In this document: positions 1-7,282 of the stretch, one piece after another
Numbering within the stretch: the first letter of the stretch is position 1
Layout: every line of letters starts with the position of its first letter
Assembly: GCF_001434575.1 (NCBI RefSeq)
Contig: NZ_AZDA01000003.1
Span: forward strand, 62,001 to 126,000
Length of the DNA stretch: 64,000 bases
Direction of reading: 5' to 3'
Origin: Loigolactobacillus bifermentans DSM 20003
GTDB lineage: Bacteria > Bacillota > Bacilli > Lactobacillales > Lactobacillaceae
Translations under genes and position numbers: made by a program
The notes under the pieces: generated by a model
Seen by the model: only the letters and a program-made list of their open reading frames with translations
The model's database searches: none
Told to the model about the DNA's origin: nothing

Positions 1-178
1 TATGCTGAGAGGTCAATTTCTTTAAGCTTGGTGCCTCAGTCATCACTTTTGAGCTATCATTACTGATTTTAGCGGTAGTTTCGTGGCTCATATCAGTACC
101 AGATTTTTCTTCCGAGCAACTACTTAATCCAATAGCCATGAAAAGCAGGGCTACCCCTGCGATAAGCTTCTTTTTCAT
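1..178 (-). CDS. Prophage lipoprotein, C-terminus cut by window edge
   Basis: The reading frame opens at an ATG preceded by GGAGG and runs off the window after 59 codons. It begins with a lysine-rich n-region, a hydrophobic stretch and an LSSC lipobox with Cys at residue 21, followed by a Ser/Thr/Glu-rich mature start. It should therefore be processed by Lgt/LspA and anchored outside the membrane. It lies at the distal end of the early operon of prophage A, directly after the broken methyltransferase. Phage lipoproteins in such positions are often superinfection-exclusion or lysogenic-conversion factors, but that role is inference; no domain is visible in the part seen. Confidence 0.75.
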   Translation of the reverse strand, partial: MKKKLIAGVALLFMAIGLSSCSEEKSGTDMSHETTAKISNDSSKVMTEAPSLKKLTSQH

Positions 179-182
179 TCAA

Positions 183-673
183 TTAATCCTCCGTTTTCAT
201 GTAAATCAGCCAATGCGTCTTGTTACGTTTACTGCCAAACAACGGCTTAAATGTCGAATCCACCTTTGCCAGCGCATCTTTCAATTTGACCTGATCGTCA
301 GACCATTTAAAAACAAGTGTCCCAAACGGTCGCAGCACCCGCATTGCCTCTTCGAATCCCTTTTTGATGTCAGCTTGATAGCTGTTTTTATCTAAGACAC
401 CATATTTTTACGCAGCCAACTATTTGGCCCAGCGTCAATCAAGTGAGGTGGATCAAAGATAACCAAGTAAAACGAGTTATCGTCAAACGGCAATCTTACA
501 GTCCAGTCAGCAACAATATCTGGCTTAATGGACACTGTCCGTACCCCGCCAGATGAGCTGGAGTCCTTCAATTCAAAAGTTTCTGACCGCTTGTCTACAA
601 ACGTTGCTAGCGGGTTGTCTTTATCCCACCACATCATTCGAGAGCCAGCTGTCATGTCTAGGATTGGCGTCAT
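183..673 (-). pseudogene. Phage SAM-dependent methyltransferase, frameshifted
   Basis: Two adjacent frames together give a class I methyltransferase-like protein of about 163 residues. The first 90 residues hold an ILDMTAGS motif I and a DPPH catalytic-type motif (residues 74-77) preceded by a hydrophobic strand. The frame ends early after LRKNMVS. The continuation (KKYGVLDKN...LRPFGTLVFKW...) is in the neighbouring frame and ends at a stop just before the lipoprotein RBS. The break maps to a run of five T at 405-409; one more base would restore the frame. DPPH suggests DNA N6-adenine methylation or a related activity. The start ATG overlaps the TGA of the preceding gene. The lesion could be a real mutation or a homopolymer sequencing error. 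Confidence 0.8.
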
Positions 674-849
674 TTCTCCAGCTCCTCGGGCGCATATTCT
701 TTTTGAAGTTGATGTAAAACCATTTCAACGCTGCCATGTTCAAGATGACCACGTGTTCGTGTAAACTTATCAAGCTGTGGCCCGTACCATGTATCTGCAC
801 CACGATCACTTTGCTCTTTTAAGAGCTTAAACACCTCTTCAAATTTCAT
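670..849 (-). CDS. Small conserved-looking phage protein
   Basis: A 59-residue charged protein starting MKFEEVFKLLKEQSDRG and rich in Glu, Lys and His. It begins 9 bases after a GGGGG Shine-Dalgarno and its stop overlaps the start of the methyltransferase (ATGA), the typical coupling in this operon. No signal or membrane segment is seen. Function not recognised. Confidence 0.75.
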   Translation of the reverse strand: MKFEEVFKLLKEQSDRGADTWYGPQLDKFTRTRGHLEHGSVEMVLHQLQKEYAPEELEK

Positions 850-851
850 TT

Positions 852-1040
852 TTATCCCCCTACACTTGTTGACCAGAACGCCTTGATCATTGCCAAAACA
901 AAAATTATGGTCATTGCCAGTCTGATTTTTCCGACCATTTCCACGCCGTTTAGTGACACGTTACCAATCCACATGGCCCACGTTAGAATTGCAAAGAAAC
1001 AAAACGCGGCGCCGTCGATAAAAACTAGCCATCTACTCAT
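852..1040 (-). CDS. Small phage membrane protein
   Basis: A 62-residue protein with two hydrophobic segments (about residues 5-27 and 38-57) separated by a short polar loop, so probably a two-pass inner-membrane protein. GAGGTG lies upstream and the ATG overlaps the stop of the preceding gene. No known domain. It belongs to the distal part of the prophage A early operon; function unknown. Confidence 0.75.
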   Translation of the reverse strand: MSRWLVFIDGAAFCFFAILTWAMWIGNVSLNGVEMVGKIRLAMTIIFVLAMIKAFWSTSVGG

Positions 1041-1231
1041 TCAACATGCACCTCATCTTCCAGTTCAATTAATTGCATGCCGTTCTTATGCGATCTTCTA
1101 TGTGATGGCGTACCATACGATTGGAGACTGCTAATCTTGAGGCCCGTGTCCTTCGAAATCTGACGCAGTGTGCCAACACTTACGAAGGGTTCGCCCTTAT
1201 ACAGCGCGTATTCTTTAGGCTTAGTCAGCAC
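1037..1231 (-). CDS. Small phage protein, possible DNA-binding fold
   Basis: A 64-residue basic protein starting at GTG after GAGGTGAAACC. The pattern KPKEYALYKGEPFVSVGTL...ISKDTGLKISSLQSYGTPS resembles short phage proteins with a simple HTH-like core: a small beta element followed by two helices with a GTLRQISKDTG turn. That is a resemblance, not a family assignment. It overlaps its neighbours by a few bases on both sides, consistent with operon translation. Confidence 0.75.
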   Translation of the reverse strand: MLTKPKEYALYKGEPFVSVGTLRQISKDTGLKISSLQSYGTPSHRRSHKNGMQLIELEDEVHVE

Positions 1232-1688
1232 GCGGTTTCACCTCAATTTTTTCGAAGCCTTCCAGACCATAGTCTTTGATTTGAGCATCAGTCCACTGCT
1301 GTCCTTTATCGGTATTGCCCATCTTTGACCATGTACCTAATTTACCGTGGTCAAGACGGAACCAAAATTGAGCTTCAACTCTTTCTGGAATTTCTTCGAT
1401 AGCCACCACGTTGTACTTTTTTTCCGACTGATCCACCTCAAACCAATCCGTAGCTAGCATGTCAGACTGACTAGCCAACCAACCCGTTTGAATTTGATTT
1501 GCTGTGGTTTTGATGGCTAAAACGTCCGTAAACCGCGGTTCGCCTTCGTACTCACCGTAGCCGTATTTCAGCCCTTTTGATAGCTCCTTGCCTGTGATCA
1601 TGTAGACGTACTGGTCTTTCCCGTTCCAGCCCATACGTGCTACTGGTTTTCCTGCTTTTAATTTTTCAATTGCTTGTCCAAAATTCAT
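1221..1688 (-). CDS. DUF2829 (Tad2-like, putative anti-Thoeris) protein with extra C-terminal domain
   Basis: A 155-residue protein. The start MNFGQAIEKL follows AAGGTGAGACTA and is preferred over upstream in-frame codons that lack an SD. Residues 1 to about 88 show the DUF2829 pattern: MNF..A...L..GK.VAR.GWNGK, a tyrosine-rich strand, the VLAIKT segment, then GWLASQSDMLATDWFEV. DUF2829 is the family of Tad2, a phage protein that sequesters the cyclic ADP-ribose-type signal made by Thoeris defence systems. The last 65 residues (FWFRLD, then WTDAQIKDYGLEGFEKIEV) are an added segment resembling the tails of other phage early proteins. Anti-Thoeris activity is inferred from the family; DUF2829 homologues outside phages have no proven role. 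Confidence 0.85.
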   Translation of the reverse strand: MNFGQAIEKLKAGKPVARMGWNGKDQYVYMITGKELSKGLKYGYGEYEGEPRFTDVLAIKTTANQIQTGWLASQSDMLATDWFEVDQSEKKYNVVAIEEIPERVEAQFWFRLDHGKLGTWSKMGNTDKGQQWTDAQIKDYGLEGFEKIEVKPRAD

Positions 1689-1752
1689 TAGTCTCACCTT
1701 TTCATATTTTGATGTGTCCATATTCACCAATTTCGCCGCCGTAAACGCCGTT

Positions 1753-1866
1753 CTAAGTCTCGTCACTGTACTCGACTAGACATTTGCCGTCGTCATAGAG
1801 GTAGACGTACTGTTTCAGCGTTGAGTGCCAGCGGCGTAGATACCACCTAGAGATAGACAATTTCAT
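1753..1866 (-). CDS. Very small phage ORF
   Basis: A 37-residue frame rich in Tyr, Trp and Arg (RWYLRRW, then QYVYLYDDGKCLVEYSDET). Its ATG lies inside the end of the upstream gene in another frame. It fills the otherwise uncoded gap between the DUF2829 gene and the 105-residue protein gene. The SD (GAGG) is poorly spaced, so it could instead be the remnant of a longer gene. Confidence 0.45.
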   Translation of the reverse strand: MKLSISRWYLRRWHSTLKQYVYLYDDGKCLVEYSDET

Positions 1867-2164
1867 CTGCCGTGTAGTACCTCGTTTTCAAATCCGGCCC
1901 CGTCAGCGCGGTCAGGTGCCTTTCGCTGATGTAGTTAACCGCGAAATACCTTGGATCAGGCATTACAACGAGCCATGCCCAATTACTACTATCGTCATCA
2001 CTCGATTCAACAATCTGTGGTTCTAACTCTGAGCCATGATCAAGTAGCCATTGCCTGTATTCTGGGTGCTCATCAAGGTATTTGACGACCAAGGCAATAG
2101 CGATTTTATTAAAATCTGCTTGGTTAATGTTACTCACCTTCCTTATAGCCATTTCGGTGACCAT
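1847..2164 (-). CDS. Phage hypothetical protein
   Basis: A soluble protein of up to 105 residues with a helical N-terminal half (FNKIAIALVVKYLDEHPEYRQWLLDHGS) and an acidic, serine-rich linker before WAWLVVMPDPRYFAVNYIS. The start is ambiguous. The best SD (AAGGAAGGTGAG) lies inside the annotated N-terminus, so translation may begin at a nearby non-standard ATT codon about 12 residues in, directly after the stop of the preceding gene. Not recognised. Confidence 0.65.
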   Translation of the reverse strand: MVTEMAIRKVSNINQADFNKIAIALVVKYLDEHPEYRQWLLDHGSELEPQIVESSDDDSSNWAWLVVMPDPRYFAVNYISERHLTALTGPDLKTRYYTADEIVYL

Positions 2165-2618
2165 GAGCTAATACAATATTCCATAACATTTCAGACGCCG
2201 GCTTAGTCCGATTGCGAGTAGGGCCTGGGGTAAACTTTTGATATAACCTCGTCCAGTTTTTATCAGGGCACAATACCGCGTCGACATTTGGCAACATAAT
2301 CTTTTGATGTAGTTCCCCAGCAAATTCTTGCGTCGTTACCAGATAGTTGCGATCACCATAAAAGCTCAACCCGTGGCCTGATTTAAAATCACCCATGCAA
2401 GATTTAACCTCATAGCAGCTAAACTCGCCTAACTCGACCGTGGCGGCCGTGGTATTTATGCTAGTTTGACCAGGTTTAAATCCCACAAAATCAATTCGCC
2501 GCTCGTCATCCGTCAGCTGGTCAAAAACTACTTCTCGGCTCCAGTATTCGCCTTGAGATACCAACCGCTTGACGACTAGGTCACTTAGTCGCTTAGTTAT
2601 GTCTGGTCTATCACTCAT
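2130..2618 (-). CDS. PD-(D/E)XK nuclease-like phage protein
   Basis: A 162-residue protein starting MSDRPDITKR 7 bases after AGGAGG; an upstream in-frame codon has no SD. The central region reads RRIDFVGFK, then a beta strand leading into CYEVKSC, then KSGHGL..YGDRNYLVTT. An Asp in a strand followed by E-x-K is the active-site arrangement of the PD-(D/E)XK nuclease fold. Size and position suggest a small phage endonuclease or repair-type nuclease. The assignment is by motif only, and the adjacent cysteines are unusual. Confidence 0.6.
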   Translation of the reverse strand: MSDRPDITKRLSDLVVKRLVSQGEYWSREVVFDQLTDDERRIDFVGFKPGQTSINTTAATVELGEFSCYEVKSCMGDFKSGHGLSFYGDRNYLVTTQEFAGELHQKIMLPNVDAVLCPDKNWTRLYQKFTPGPTRNRTKPASEMLWNIVLAHGHRNGYKEGE

Positions 2619-2629
2619 TTGGCAGCCTC

Positions 2630-2932
2630 CTATAACCAAAAATGGCCTAACCACAGCGCCAGTAGCAATACCAGCGGTTTGCCGATCATATTGAAAAATC
2701 TAGTTGTCATGTCCGGCTCTTCCTCGTAGTAACCGTTAGGCAATAGCATTCTTAGTGTGATCGTTATCCCGAATGCCTGCGCCCAATTCATGCTAGGCGC
2801 TGCACTCCAAATTGTCGGTAAATAAGTGTTCCAGCCATATGCTAGCGTCAGGCTACTAATAACGACCATTACTGGCATCAGCAGGAACAATAGCGTTGTT
2901 TGCAAAACTGTATTTTTTTCTTCCGTTGTCAT
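2630..2932 (-). CDS. Phage membrane protein
   Basis: A 100-residue protein starting MTTEEKNTVLQ after GGAGG. It has two or three hydrophobic segments (about residues 12-34, 52-65 and 82-98) with a short EEEPDMTT polar loop. Its start overlaps the stop of the upstream HTH gene by 4 bases (ATGA). No domain recognised; an inner-membrane location is likely. Confidence 0.75.
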   Translation of the reverse strand: MTTEEKNTVLQTTLLFLLMPVMVVISSLTLAYGWNTYLPTIWSAAPSMNWAQAFGITITLRMLLPNGYYEEEPDMTTRFFNMIGKPLVLLLALWLGHFWL

Positions 2933-3315
2933 TTCGTTTCCTCCGTTCCTAATTTTCTGCCGCACATTGGGCAGAATTTAAATCGTGGGTACTCTGGATC
3001 AATATCAAATGTGCCATCATTTCCAAAGGCAATCATTCCCTTTACGTCAAAACCTAGAAAAGAAGTCCGATTTTGGACTATTGGCATAGCATTGCGGCCG
3101 CCATGACAATATGGACATTCCTTACCGTTTTTGTTTCCCTGTAAATAGCTCACCGACACTCCAAAAAAGTTGGCCAGTACTTTCCAATTTTCGATTTTTG
3201 GATTACGTATTTGGCGTTCATAGTGGCCCAGTGTGGATTGTGCTATACCCGTTCTTTCCGACAATTCAACTAGTGTTAGGCCTCTATTCACTCTCAGCTG
3301 TTGTAATCTCGTCAT
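2929..3315 (-). CDS. Xre-family HTH protein with C-terminal zinc ribbon
   Basis: A 128-residue regulator. Residues 3-58 form a Cro/CI-type HTH (LRVNRGLTLVELSERTGIAQSTLGHYERQIRNPK...LANFFGVSVSYL). The C-terminal half carries two Cys pairs, CPYC near residue 67 and CPMC near residue 117, which look like one split zinc-binding ribbon. GGGAGGG lies 7 bases upstream of the ATG. An extra regulator far down the early operon suggests a role separate from the main CI/Cro switch; its operator is unknown. Confidence 0.85.
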   Translation of the reverse strand: MTRLQQLRVNRGLTLVELSERTGIAQSTLGHYERQIRNPKIENWKVLANFFGVSVSYLQGNKNGKECPYCHGGRNAMPIVQNRTSFLGFDVKGMIAFGNDGTFDIDPEYPRFKFCPMCGRKLGTEETK

Positions 3316-3327
3316 TCTTAACCCTCC

Positions 3328-3768
3328 CTACGCAAAACACTCGTCATCATTGTCAGCTACGCTGTACCCGATCAGCCAGGCAATCGCAAACTTATCTAGT
3401 CCTTGCTGATAAAACCATTTAAACGTTTGACGGTCCATATCTGGCATATTCATGTCCTCGGCGTCAGTTAATGCGTCTTCCAGTGTCCAGTTTTGAGCCT
3501 TATGGTCTCTGATATACCGATCAACACAACTTGGCACAACTGGCAACTCGTTATCACGCAATCTGAGCGGAATGGCGCTAACAGCTACGCTGTTTTTCTC
3601 AAGATAATCACCGATTGCTGGTTGCCAACCATCACACGCATAAACGATTCGGGTGTAATGGTTGCTGATTTTTGACTCTAATCGCATAATCCCGTACTTC
3701 TCACACATTTCTGGTGAGCCATCGAACATCTCGGCTTCTCGCGTGATAATGTCGTAGAATTTAGCCAT
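3328..3768 (-). CDS. DUF1642 family phage protein
   Basis: A 146-residue protein ending in the DUF1642 signature: CVDRYIRDHKAQNWTLEDAL, then WFYQQGLDKFAIAWLIGYSV. The N-terminal half is a variable segment with short strands. DUF1642 proteins are common in the early regions of Lactobacillus and Lactococcus phages and have no known activity. AAGGAGG is well placed. No catalytic motif is visible. Confidence 0.85.
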   Translation of the reverse strand: MAKFYDIITREAEMFDGSPEMCEKYGIMRLESKISNHYTRIVYACDGWQPAIGDYLEKNSVAVSAIPLRLRDNELPVVPSCVDRYIRDHKAQNWTLEDALTDAEDMNMPDMDRQTFKWFYQQGLDKFAIAWLIGYSVADNDDECFA

Positions 3769-4057
3769 TTAGCTCGTCCTCCTTGAATTTTTGCGTAAGT
3801 CTTGGCCTAAATACTCGGACAACTAAATCGTCTGAATCGCTGTATTTAATCACCTCATATTGCTGAGTACCAAGTGGGCCATGCGTCACAAGGGCATAGT
3901 TGCAGTCCGGAAACGTTAAGCACAAGACTACGCTTGACACTGCCTCGCCTCTAAACAAGCCTCTAAAACACTCGTCGCGTGGTCGGCTAGCACAGTACTT
4001 GTCAACGGCTTTTTGCGCTTTTTCAGCAAATTCAATCTTGCCTAGTGGCCTAGCCAT
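3761..4057 (-). CDS. Phage hypothetical protein
   Basis: A 98-residue, mostly soluble protein with several cysteines (CASRPRDECF, VVLCLTFPDCN) and a basic C-terminus. It overlaps both neighbours by 8 bases, so it is translated as part of the operon. Not recognised. Confidence 0.75.
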   Translation of the reverse strand: MARPLGKIEFAEKAQKAVDKYCASRPRDECFRGLFRGEAVSSVVLCLTFPDCNYALVTHGPLGTQQYEVIKYSDSDDLVVRVFRPRLTQKFKEDELNG

Positions 4058-4511
4058 TTAAATCACTGTCCTTTACGTATGTCCCGTCTACAATCTTGCC
4101 GTGGCGGTCTTTGATTTGATTCCAGGCCTCTTGTAAAACTTCCGCCAGCTCCAAATCTTCCTGCTGGCAAAAGATTGTGATGACCACCAGCAAATCGCCT
4201 AAACTGTCGATTACCTGAGCAGGTTTTTCTTTGAGATATCCTTGCGCTAACTCGCCTAGTTCCTCTTGCATTTTGATTAGTTGTTTCGTCGGATCTTGCT
4301 TATCCAGCCTTCTGGCTTCTGACCACATCTGGATATTTTCGGTTAAATTGTAAAGTTGCACCTGTGGCCCTAATCGACCACTTAATTTATCAAAAATTCG
4401 TCGCAAACTAACTGATCGGTCAACACTCCTACTTGCCACAAGCATAAGAATTTCGTCGATATCATCAACGAGACCAGTTGTCACATAAACATGTTTCGTG
4501 TTTTCAATCAT
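4050..4511 (-). CDS. MazG-like nucleotide pyrophosphohydrolase
   Basis: A 153-residue protein. From residue 60 it matches phage MazG-like all-alpha NTP pyrophosphatases: KQLIKMQEELGELAQGYLK with the EExxE helix at 83-87, then IDSLGDLLVVITIFC with the ExxD-type helix near 102-106, and a final HGKIVDGTYVK. The family hydrolyses (d)NTPs to NMP and PPi with Mg2+, serving pool sanitation or, as proposed for some phages, modulation of host nucleotide signalling. The first 60 residues are an extra N-terminal segment not needed by the core. The start overlaps the stop of the ART-like gene (ATGA). Confidence 0.88.
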   Translation of the reverse strand: MIENTKHVYVTTGLVDDIDEILMLVASRSVDRSVSLRRIFDKLSGRLGPQVQLYNLTENIQMWSEARRLDKQDPTKQLIKMQEELGELAQGYLKEKPAQVIDSLGDLLVVITIFCQQEDLELAEVLQEAWNQIKDRHGKIVDGTYVKDSDLNG

Positions 4512-5110
4512 TCCGTTACCCCCATGTAAAGCACATCTACTTTTTTGACCATTCGCTTGTCTAGCACGATTGCTTCGTACTCGTTTCGCCGTAAAAACAA
4601 GGCTGAAATATTAGGTTTTTTAGTTCTAAACACCGATATTTCGCTAATATTTTTCATAACCGCAAACCGTGCGGCAACTGCTGGATTCGTTGAGTACGCA
4701 ATCCAGTCGGTCTCACCTGGCTGTTGTGCTCGAAATAGATTAATTTTGTTGGGTAACTTTTTGAGAGCTTTAAGCTCACTCGGTTTCATGAGACTGATGG
4801 CTCGATTTGGACGGTTACTGCTGAATAATCGCTTCCAGGTCTCTAAATCAGCACAATTAGCACTACCTACCCACAGCGTCGAAAGTCCAAACCAATAAGC
4901 ACTGTCGGTCAATTCATGACTATGTTGATCAAAGTACTCAACCGATTTCGAATCACCATCTAGCTTTATCAATTCACTCATGATTTCCGAATCCTTGCGA
5001 TTCGGCTTGAATGCTGTTGAAATATCTTTTTCACTATCAACCAGCAATTCTTCCTTGGCTAGTAATTCCCCAATCAGGGACACCCCCGGTAGTAAGATTC
5101 GATTGTCCAT
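4508..5110 (-). CDS. Possible R-S-E class ADP-ribosyltransferase-fold protein
   Basis: A 200-residue protein of unassigned family. The C-terminal half has features expected of the ADP-ribosyltransferase fold in the right order: INLFRAQQ (Arg127 after a strand), IAYSTNPAVAARFA (Ser140-Thr141, followed by the helix typical of the STS motif) and LRRNEYEAIVL (an E-x-E turn, Glu177 and Glu179). The N-terminal 110 residues are helical and could be a partner or target-binding domain. If real, it would modify a host or phage protein early in infection, as phage T4 Alt and ModA do. Catalysis is inferred from motif order only; the protein may be an inactive ART-fold homologue. Confidence 0.6.
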   Translation of the reverse strand: MDNRILLPGVSLIGELLAKEELLVDSEKDISTAFKPNRKDSEIMSELIKLDGDSKSVEYFDQHSHELTDSAYWFGLSTLWVGSANCADLETWKRLFSSNRPNRAISLMKPSELKALKKLPNKINLFRAQQPGETDWIAYSTNPAVAARFAVMKNISEISVFRTKKPNISALFLRRNEYEAIVLDKRMVKKVDVLYMGVTE

Positions 5111-5171
5111 TTATCTACGCTTCCTTTTGATTTATTTTTGATTATTGATATAAACGTCGATATAACGGCAT

Positions 5172-5915
5172 TTATGCTTTTGATTTATCTACGGATTGTG
5201 GCAAACGCTCTAAAAACAGATTGATAAAGTAACCCTGCCCTTTGCCAGTTACCTTTGGCGTCTTGTTGATCGTCACATGACCATCAGAATGAGTAATTGC
5301 CGTTTCCTTAATTTCGAACAGTCCCAAGTCCATAGCGCTCTGTGTTGGCATGTTGTAACTGACACCTTTTCGACTGATCAGGTAGTGTTTGTCACGTAAC
5401 AATTGGAAAAGCCGATTTTGACCGATACTGACACCATTACCTCGCAAGATTTTAGCAAGGTCACCAATCAAGATGGTTGTCGAACTAGCTGCTACCGCAT
5501 CAGCGAATAGCGCTTTTGGTTTCATCTTGCTATTTTCGATTTTTAGTTGAGCATTTTCGTCCTGCAAAATGGCATAACCGCGTTTAACGATTTCAGCTGG
5601 ATCATTCCATTTCCGTTCCAACTCGATAAAATAGCGGCGATAAGTCTTACCTAACTCGGTGTGGCTCATGAGACACAATTCTTTTGCCATGCCGATTGTT
5701 AACGCATAATCTTGAATTGCCTTGGTACCACCGTGCTGGTTCTGCTGCGTAACCGCAGTTACAGGGCTAAAATCCTCATTTTGAACAAACTCATCAAAGT
5801 TTTGAGACACCCATTTGCTAAAACGAGTCGTCAGTTCTAAAGCTCTGTGCAATTCACGTGCTGATACTACTTGCTGATGATTTGAGTTTTCGGTTACTGT
5901 TAGTAATTCTTGCAT
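5172..5915 (-). CDS. Phage antirepressor, AntA/AntB plus KilA-C domains
   Basis: A 247-residue protein starting after GAGGAGGTGCGCC. Residues 10 to about 95 match the AntA/AntB domain (VVSARELHRALELTTRFSKW..., then DYALTIGMAKELCLMSHTELGK...YFIELERKW). Residues 120-240 match the KilA-C/ANT domain (ALFADAVAASSTTILIGDLAKIL, then GQNRLFQLLRD, then KGQGYFINLFL). These antirepressors oppose CI-type repressors by protein-protein or DNA binding and promote induction. It heads a sub-cluster after a 61-base gap from the ART-like gene. Confidence 0.93.
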   Translation of the reverse strand: MQELLTVTENSNHQQVVSARELHRALELTTRFSKWVSQNFDEFVQNEDFSPVTAVTQQNQHGGTKAIQDYALTIGMAKELCLMSHTELGKTYRRYFIELERKWNDPAEIVKRGYAILQDENAQLKIENSKMKPKALFADAVAASSTTILIGDLAKILRGNGVSIGQNRLFQLLRDKHYLISRKGVSYNMPTQSAMDLGLFEIKETAITHSDGHVTINKTPKVTGKGQGYFINLFLERLPQSVDKSKA

Positions 5916-5930
5916 GGCGCACCTCCTCGC

Positions 5931-6674
5931 CTAGGCAATAATACGGATATAACGGGTAGCGATTTCTTGGGTTAATTTGTCAGCCAAGTAGTCAGAAATG
6001 CGAGCAATTGCTTCATTGCGCCACATGCCTCCGTCGCTTTCAAACAATCCGGCCATACCGCCTTTTTGCATGCGAAAAATGAATTGGCTTTCCGGCTGCT
6101 CAATCTCAACAAACGTCCGATATGGTTCTAATGTGACTGGATTTGGAACGGCTGCATCAGCGGCACTTGCAATCCCAGATTTAACTTCAACTGCCTGGCT
6201 AACGCCGTCATCTGTATAATTGCGAACATCTTCATCTCTCAAATTACCGATTACTCGTAAAATCACCGAGCGGTCTTCACTGTCGATAAATCCGGCCTGT
6301 AATTTGATATTTAGTTCTTCCGAACCATAGAATTTCCCGTAAGTGAATGCAGGCAAAATTGGCTTGGCATCAACTAACACTTCACGTGTTCCGTAGTCGT
6401 CTAATGGGCTAAGTAACAACACTTGTGTTTCTGATTTGACGTGAATCGTTAACTTTTTATCTCGCCGATCAGCATTCGTTTTGATGTAATCAACCAGGCC
6501 AGTGAGCGTATGTACTGCCAACGCTTCTTCGGCTGGGCTAATTGCCCGAATACGTTTCCACTCACCGTAGTGATCACGACCAAATGTCATGCCATCAACA
6601 ACTTGAATTGATTTGCCTGCCGCCTGTACCGCTGTTTCTTGTAATGTTTCTAAAGCTTCTTTTGTCATATCCAT
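5931..6674 (-). CDS. Conserved phage protein of unknown function
   Basis: A 247-residue soluble alpha/beta protein with GGGGG upstream of the start. It has an alanine-rich helical N-terminus, a mixed central part (FTYGKFYGSEELNIKLQAGFIDSEDRSVILRV...) and a conserved-looking C-terminal piece with QFIFRMQKGGMAGLF. It sits with the next small gene between the HTH-type protein and the antirepressor, a position where phages often encode recombination or nucleoprotein-binding factors. I do not recognise the family. Confidence 0.8.
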   Translation of the reverse strand: MDMTKEALETLQETAVQAAGKSIQVVDGMTFGRDHYGEWKRIRAISPAEEALAVHTLTGLVDYIKTNADRRDKKLTIHVKSETQVLLLSPLDDYGTREVLVDAKPILPAFTYGKFYGSEELNIKLQAGFIDSEDRSVILRVIGNLRDEDVRNYTDDGVSQAVEVKSGIASAADAAVPNPVTLEPYRTFVEIEQPESQFIFRMQKGGMAGLFESDGGMWRNEAIARISDYLADKLTQEIATRYIRIIA

Positions 6675-6686
6675 GATTAATTCCCC

Positions 6687-7118
6687 CTAATTTTGTTTTT
6701 GCTTCCGAAAATCAATGACGCCGCTATTTTTCTTGATTTCGCCATTCTCGTCGATCAGTTCGCCTTTATCGGTTCGCAGTTCGGCATTCTCGTCAATGTA
6801 CGTCTGATTCTTGGCGCCCGATCGTAACTCGCTACCCTCGATTGAGCCTTTTTGATTGCGGCCCAACATCAGCGACGTAGTAACGCCCTTTTGTGGTGCC
6901 AACGTTGACTTAACTGCCACTTCGACCGATACGACCTCACGATTATCGGTTGGCGTGTATTTCAGCTCTAACTGCACCTTGCGGACCTTTTTAGCTTCGG
7001 TATTAGGATCTAAAATGTTATCTGCCAGCTTTTTCATTTCCTGGTCAAACTTTTCTTGTAACCCATCGTTAGCGATTTGAGTCAAATTAAATTCGATACC
7101 TTTTTGTTTTTTTGCCAT
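6687..7118 (-). CDS. Conserved phage protein, partner of the downstream gene
   Basis: A 143-residue hydrophilic protein starting MAKKQKGIEFN after GGGAGG. The frame is open 36 codons upstream, but that part is out-of-frame sequence of a small membrane protein gene. It has a short helical N-terminus, a central beta-rich stretch (KVQLELKYTPTDNREVVSVEVAVKSTL) and a highly charged, probably disordered tail. The 12-base gap to the next gene indicates co-translation. Family not recognised. Confidence 0.75.
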   Translation of the reverse strand: MAKKQKGIEFNLTQIANDGLQEKFDQEMKKLADNILDPNTEAKKVRKVQLELKYTPTDNREVVSVEVAVKSTLAPQKGVTTSLMLGRNQKGSIEGSELRSGAKNQTYIDENAELRTDKGELIDENGEIKKNSGVIDFRKQKQN

Positions 7119-7123
7119 GTTTG

Positions 7124-7282
7124 TTACCTCCCGTTTTCTTCTGCAATTTTCGCAGTGATCAAAAATATTACACATGCGATTAGCGATATAGCCGCACCGA
7201 AATGATTTGTCAGCACCATATTGCATAGTGCCAAGGCAAACGCAAAGCTAGCGCCGCCCATATACACGTAATGTGACATCAT
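7124..7282 (-). CDS. Small phage membrane protein
   Basis: A 52-residue frame with tandem ATG starts after GAGGTGA. It has two hydrophobic segments (about residues 9-26 and 31-45) and ends in a short charged tail, AEENGR. Its start overlaps the stop of the 47-residue gene upstream. Probably a two-pass membrane protein; function unknown. Confidence 0.65.
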   Translation of the reverse strand: MMSHYVYMGGASFAFALALCNMVLTNHFGAAISLIACVIFLITAKIAEENGR

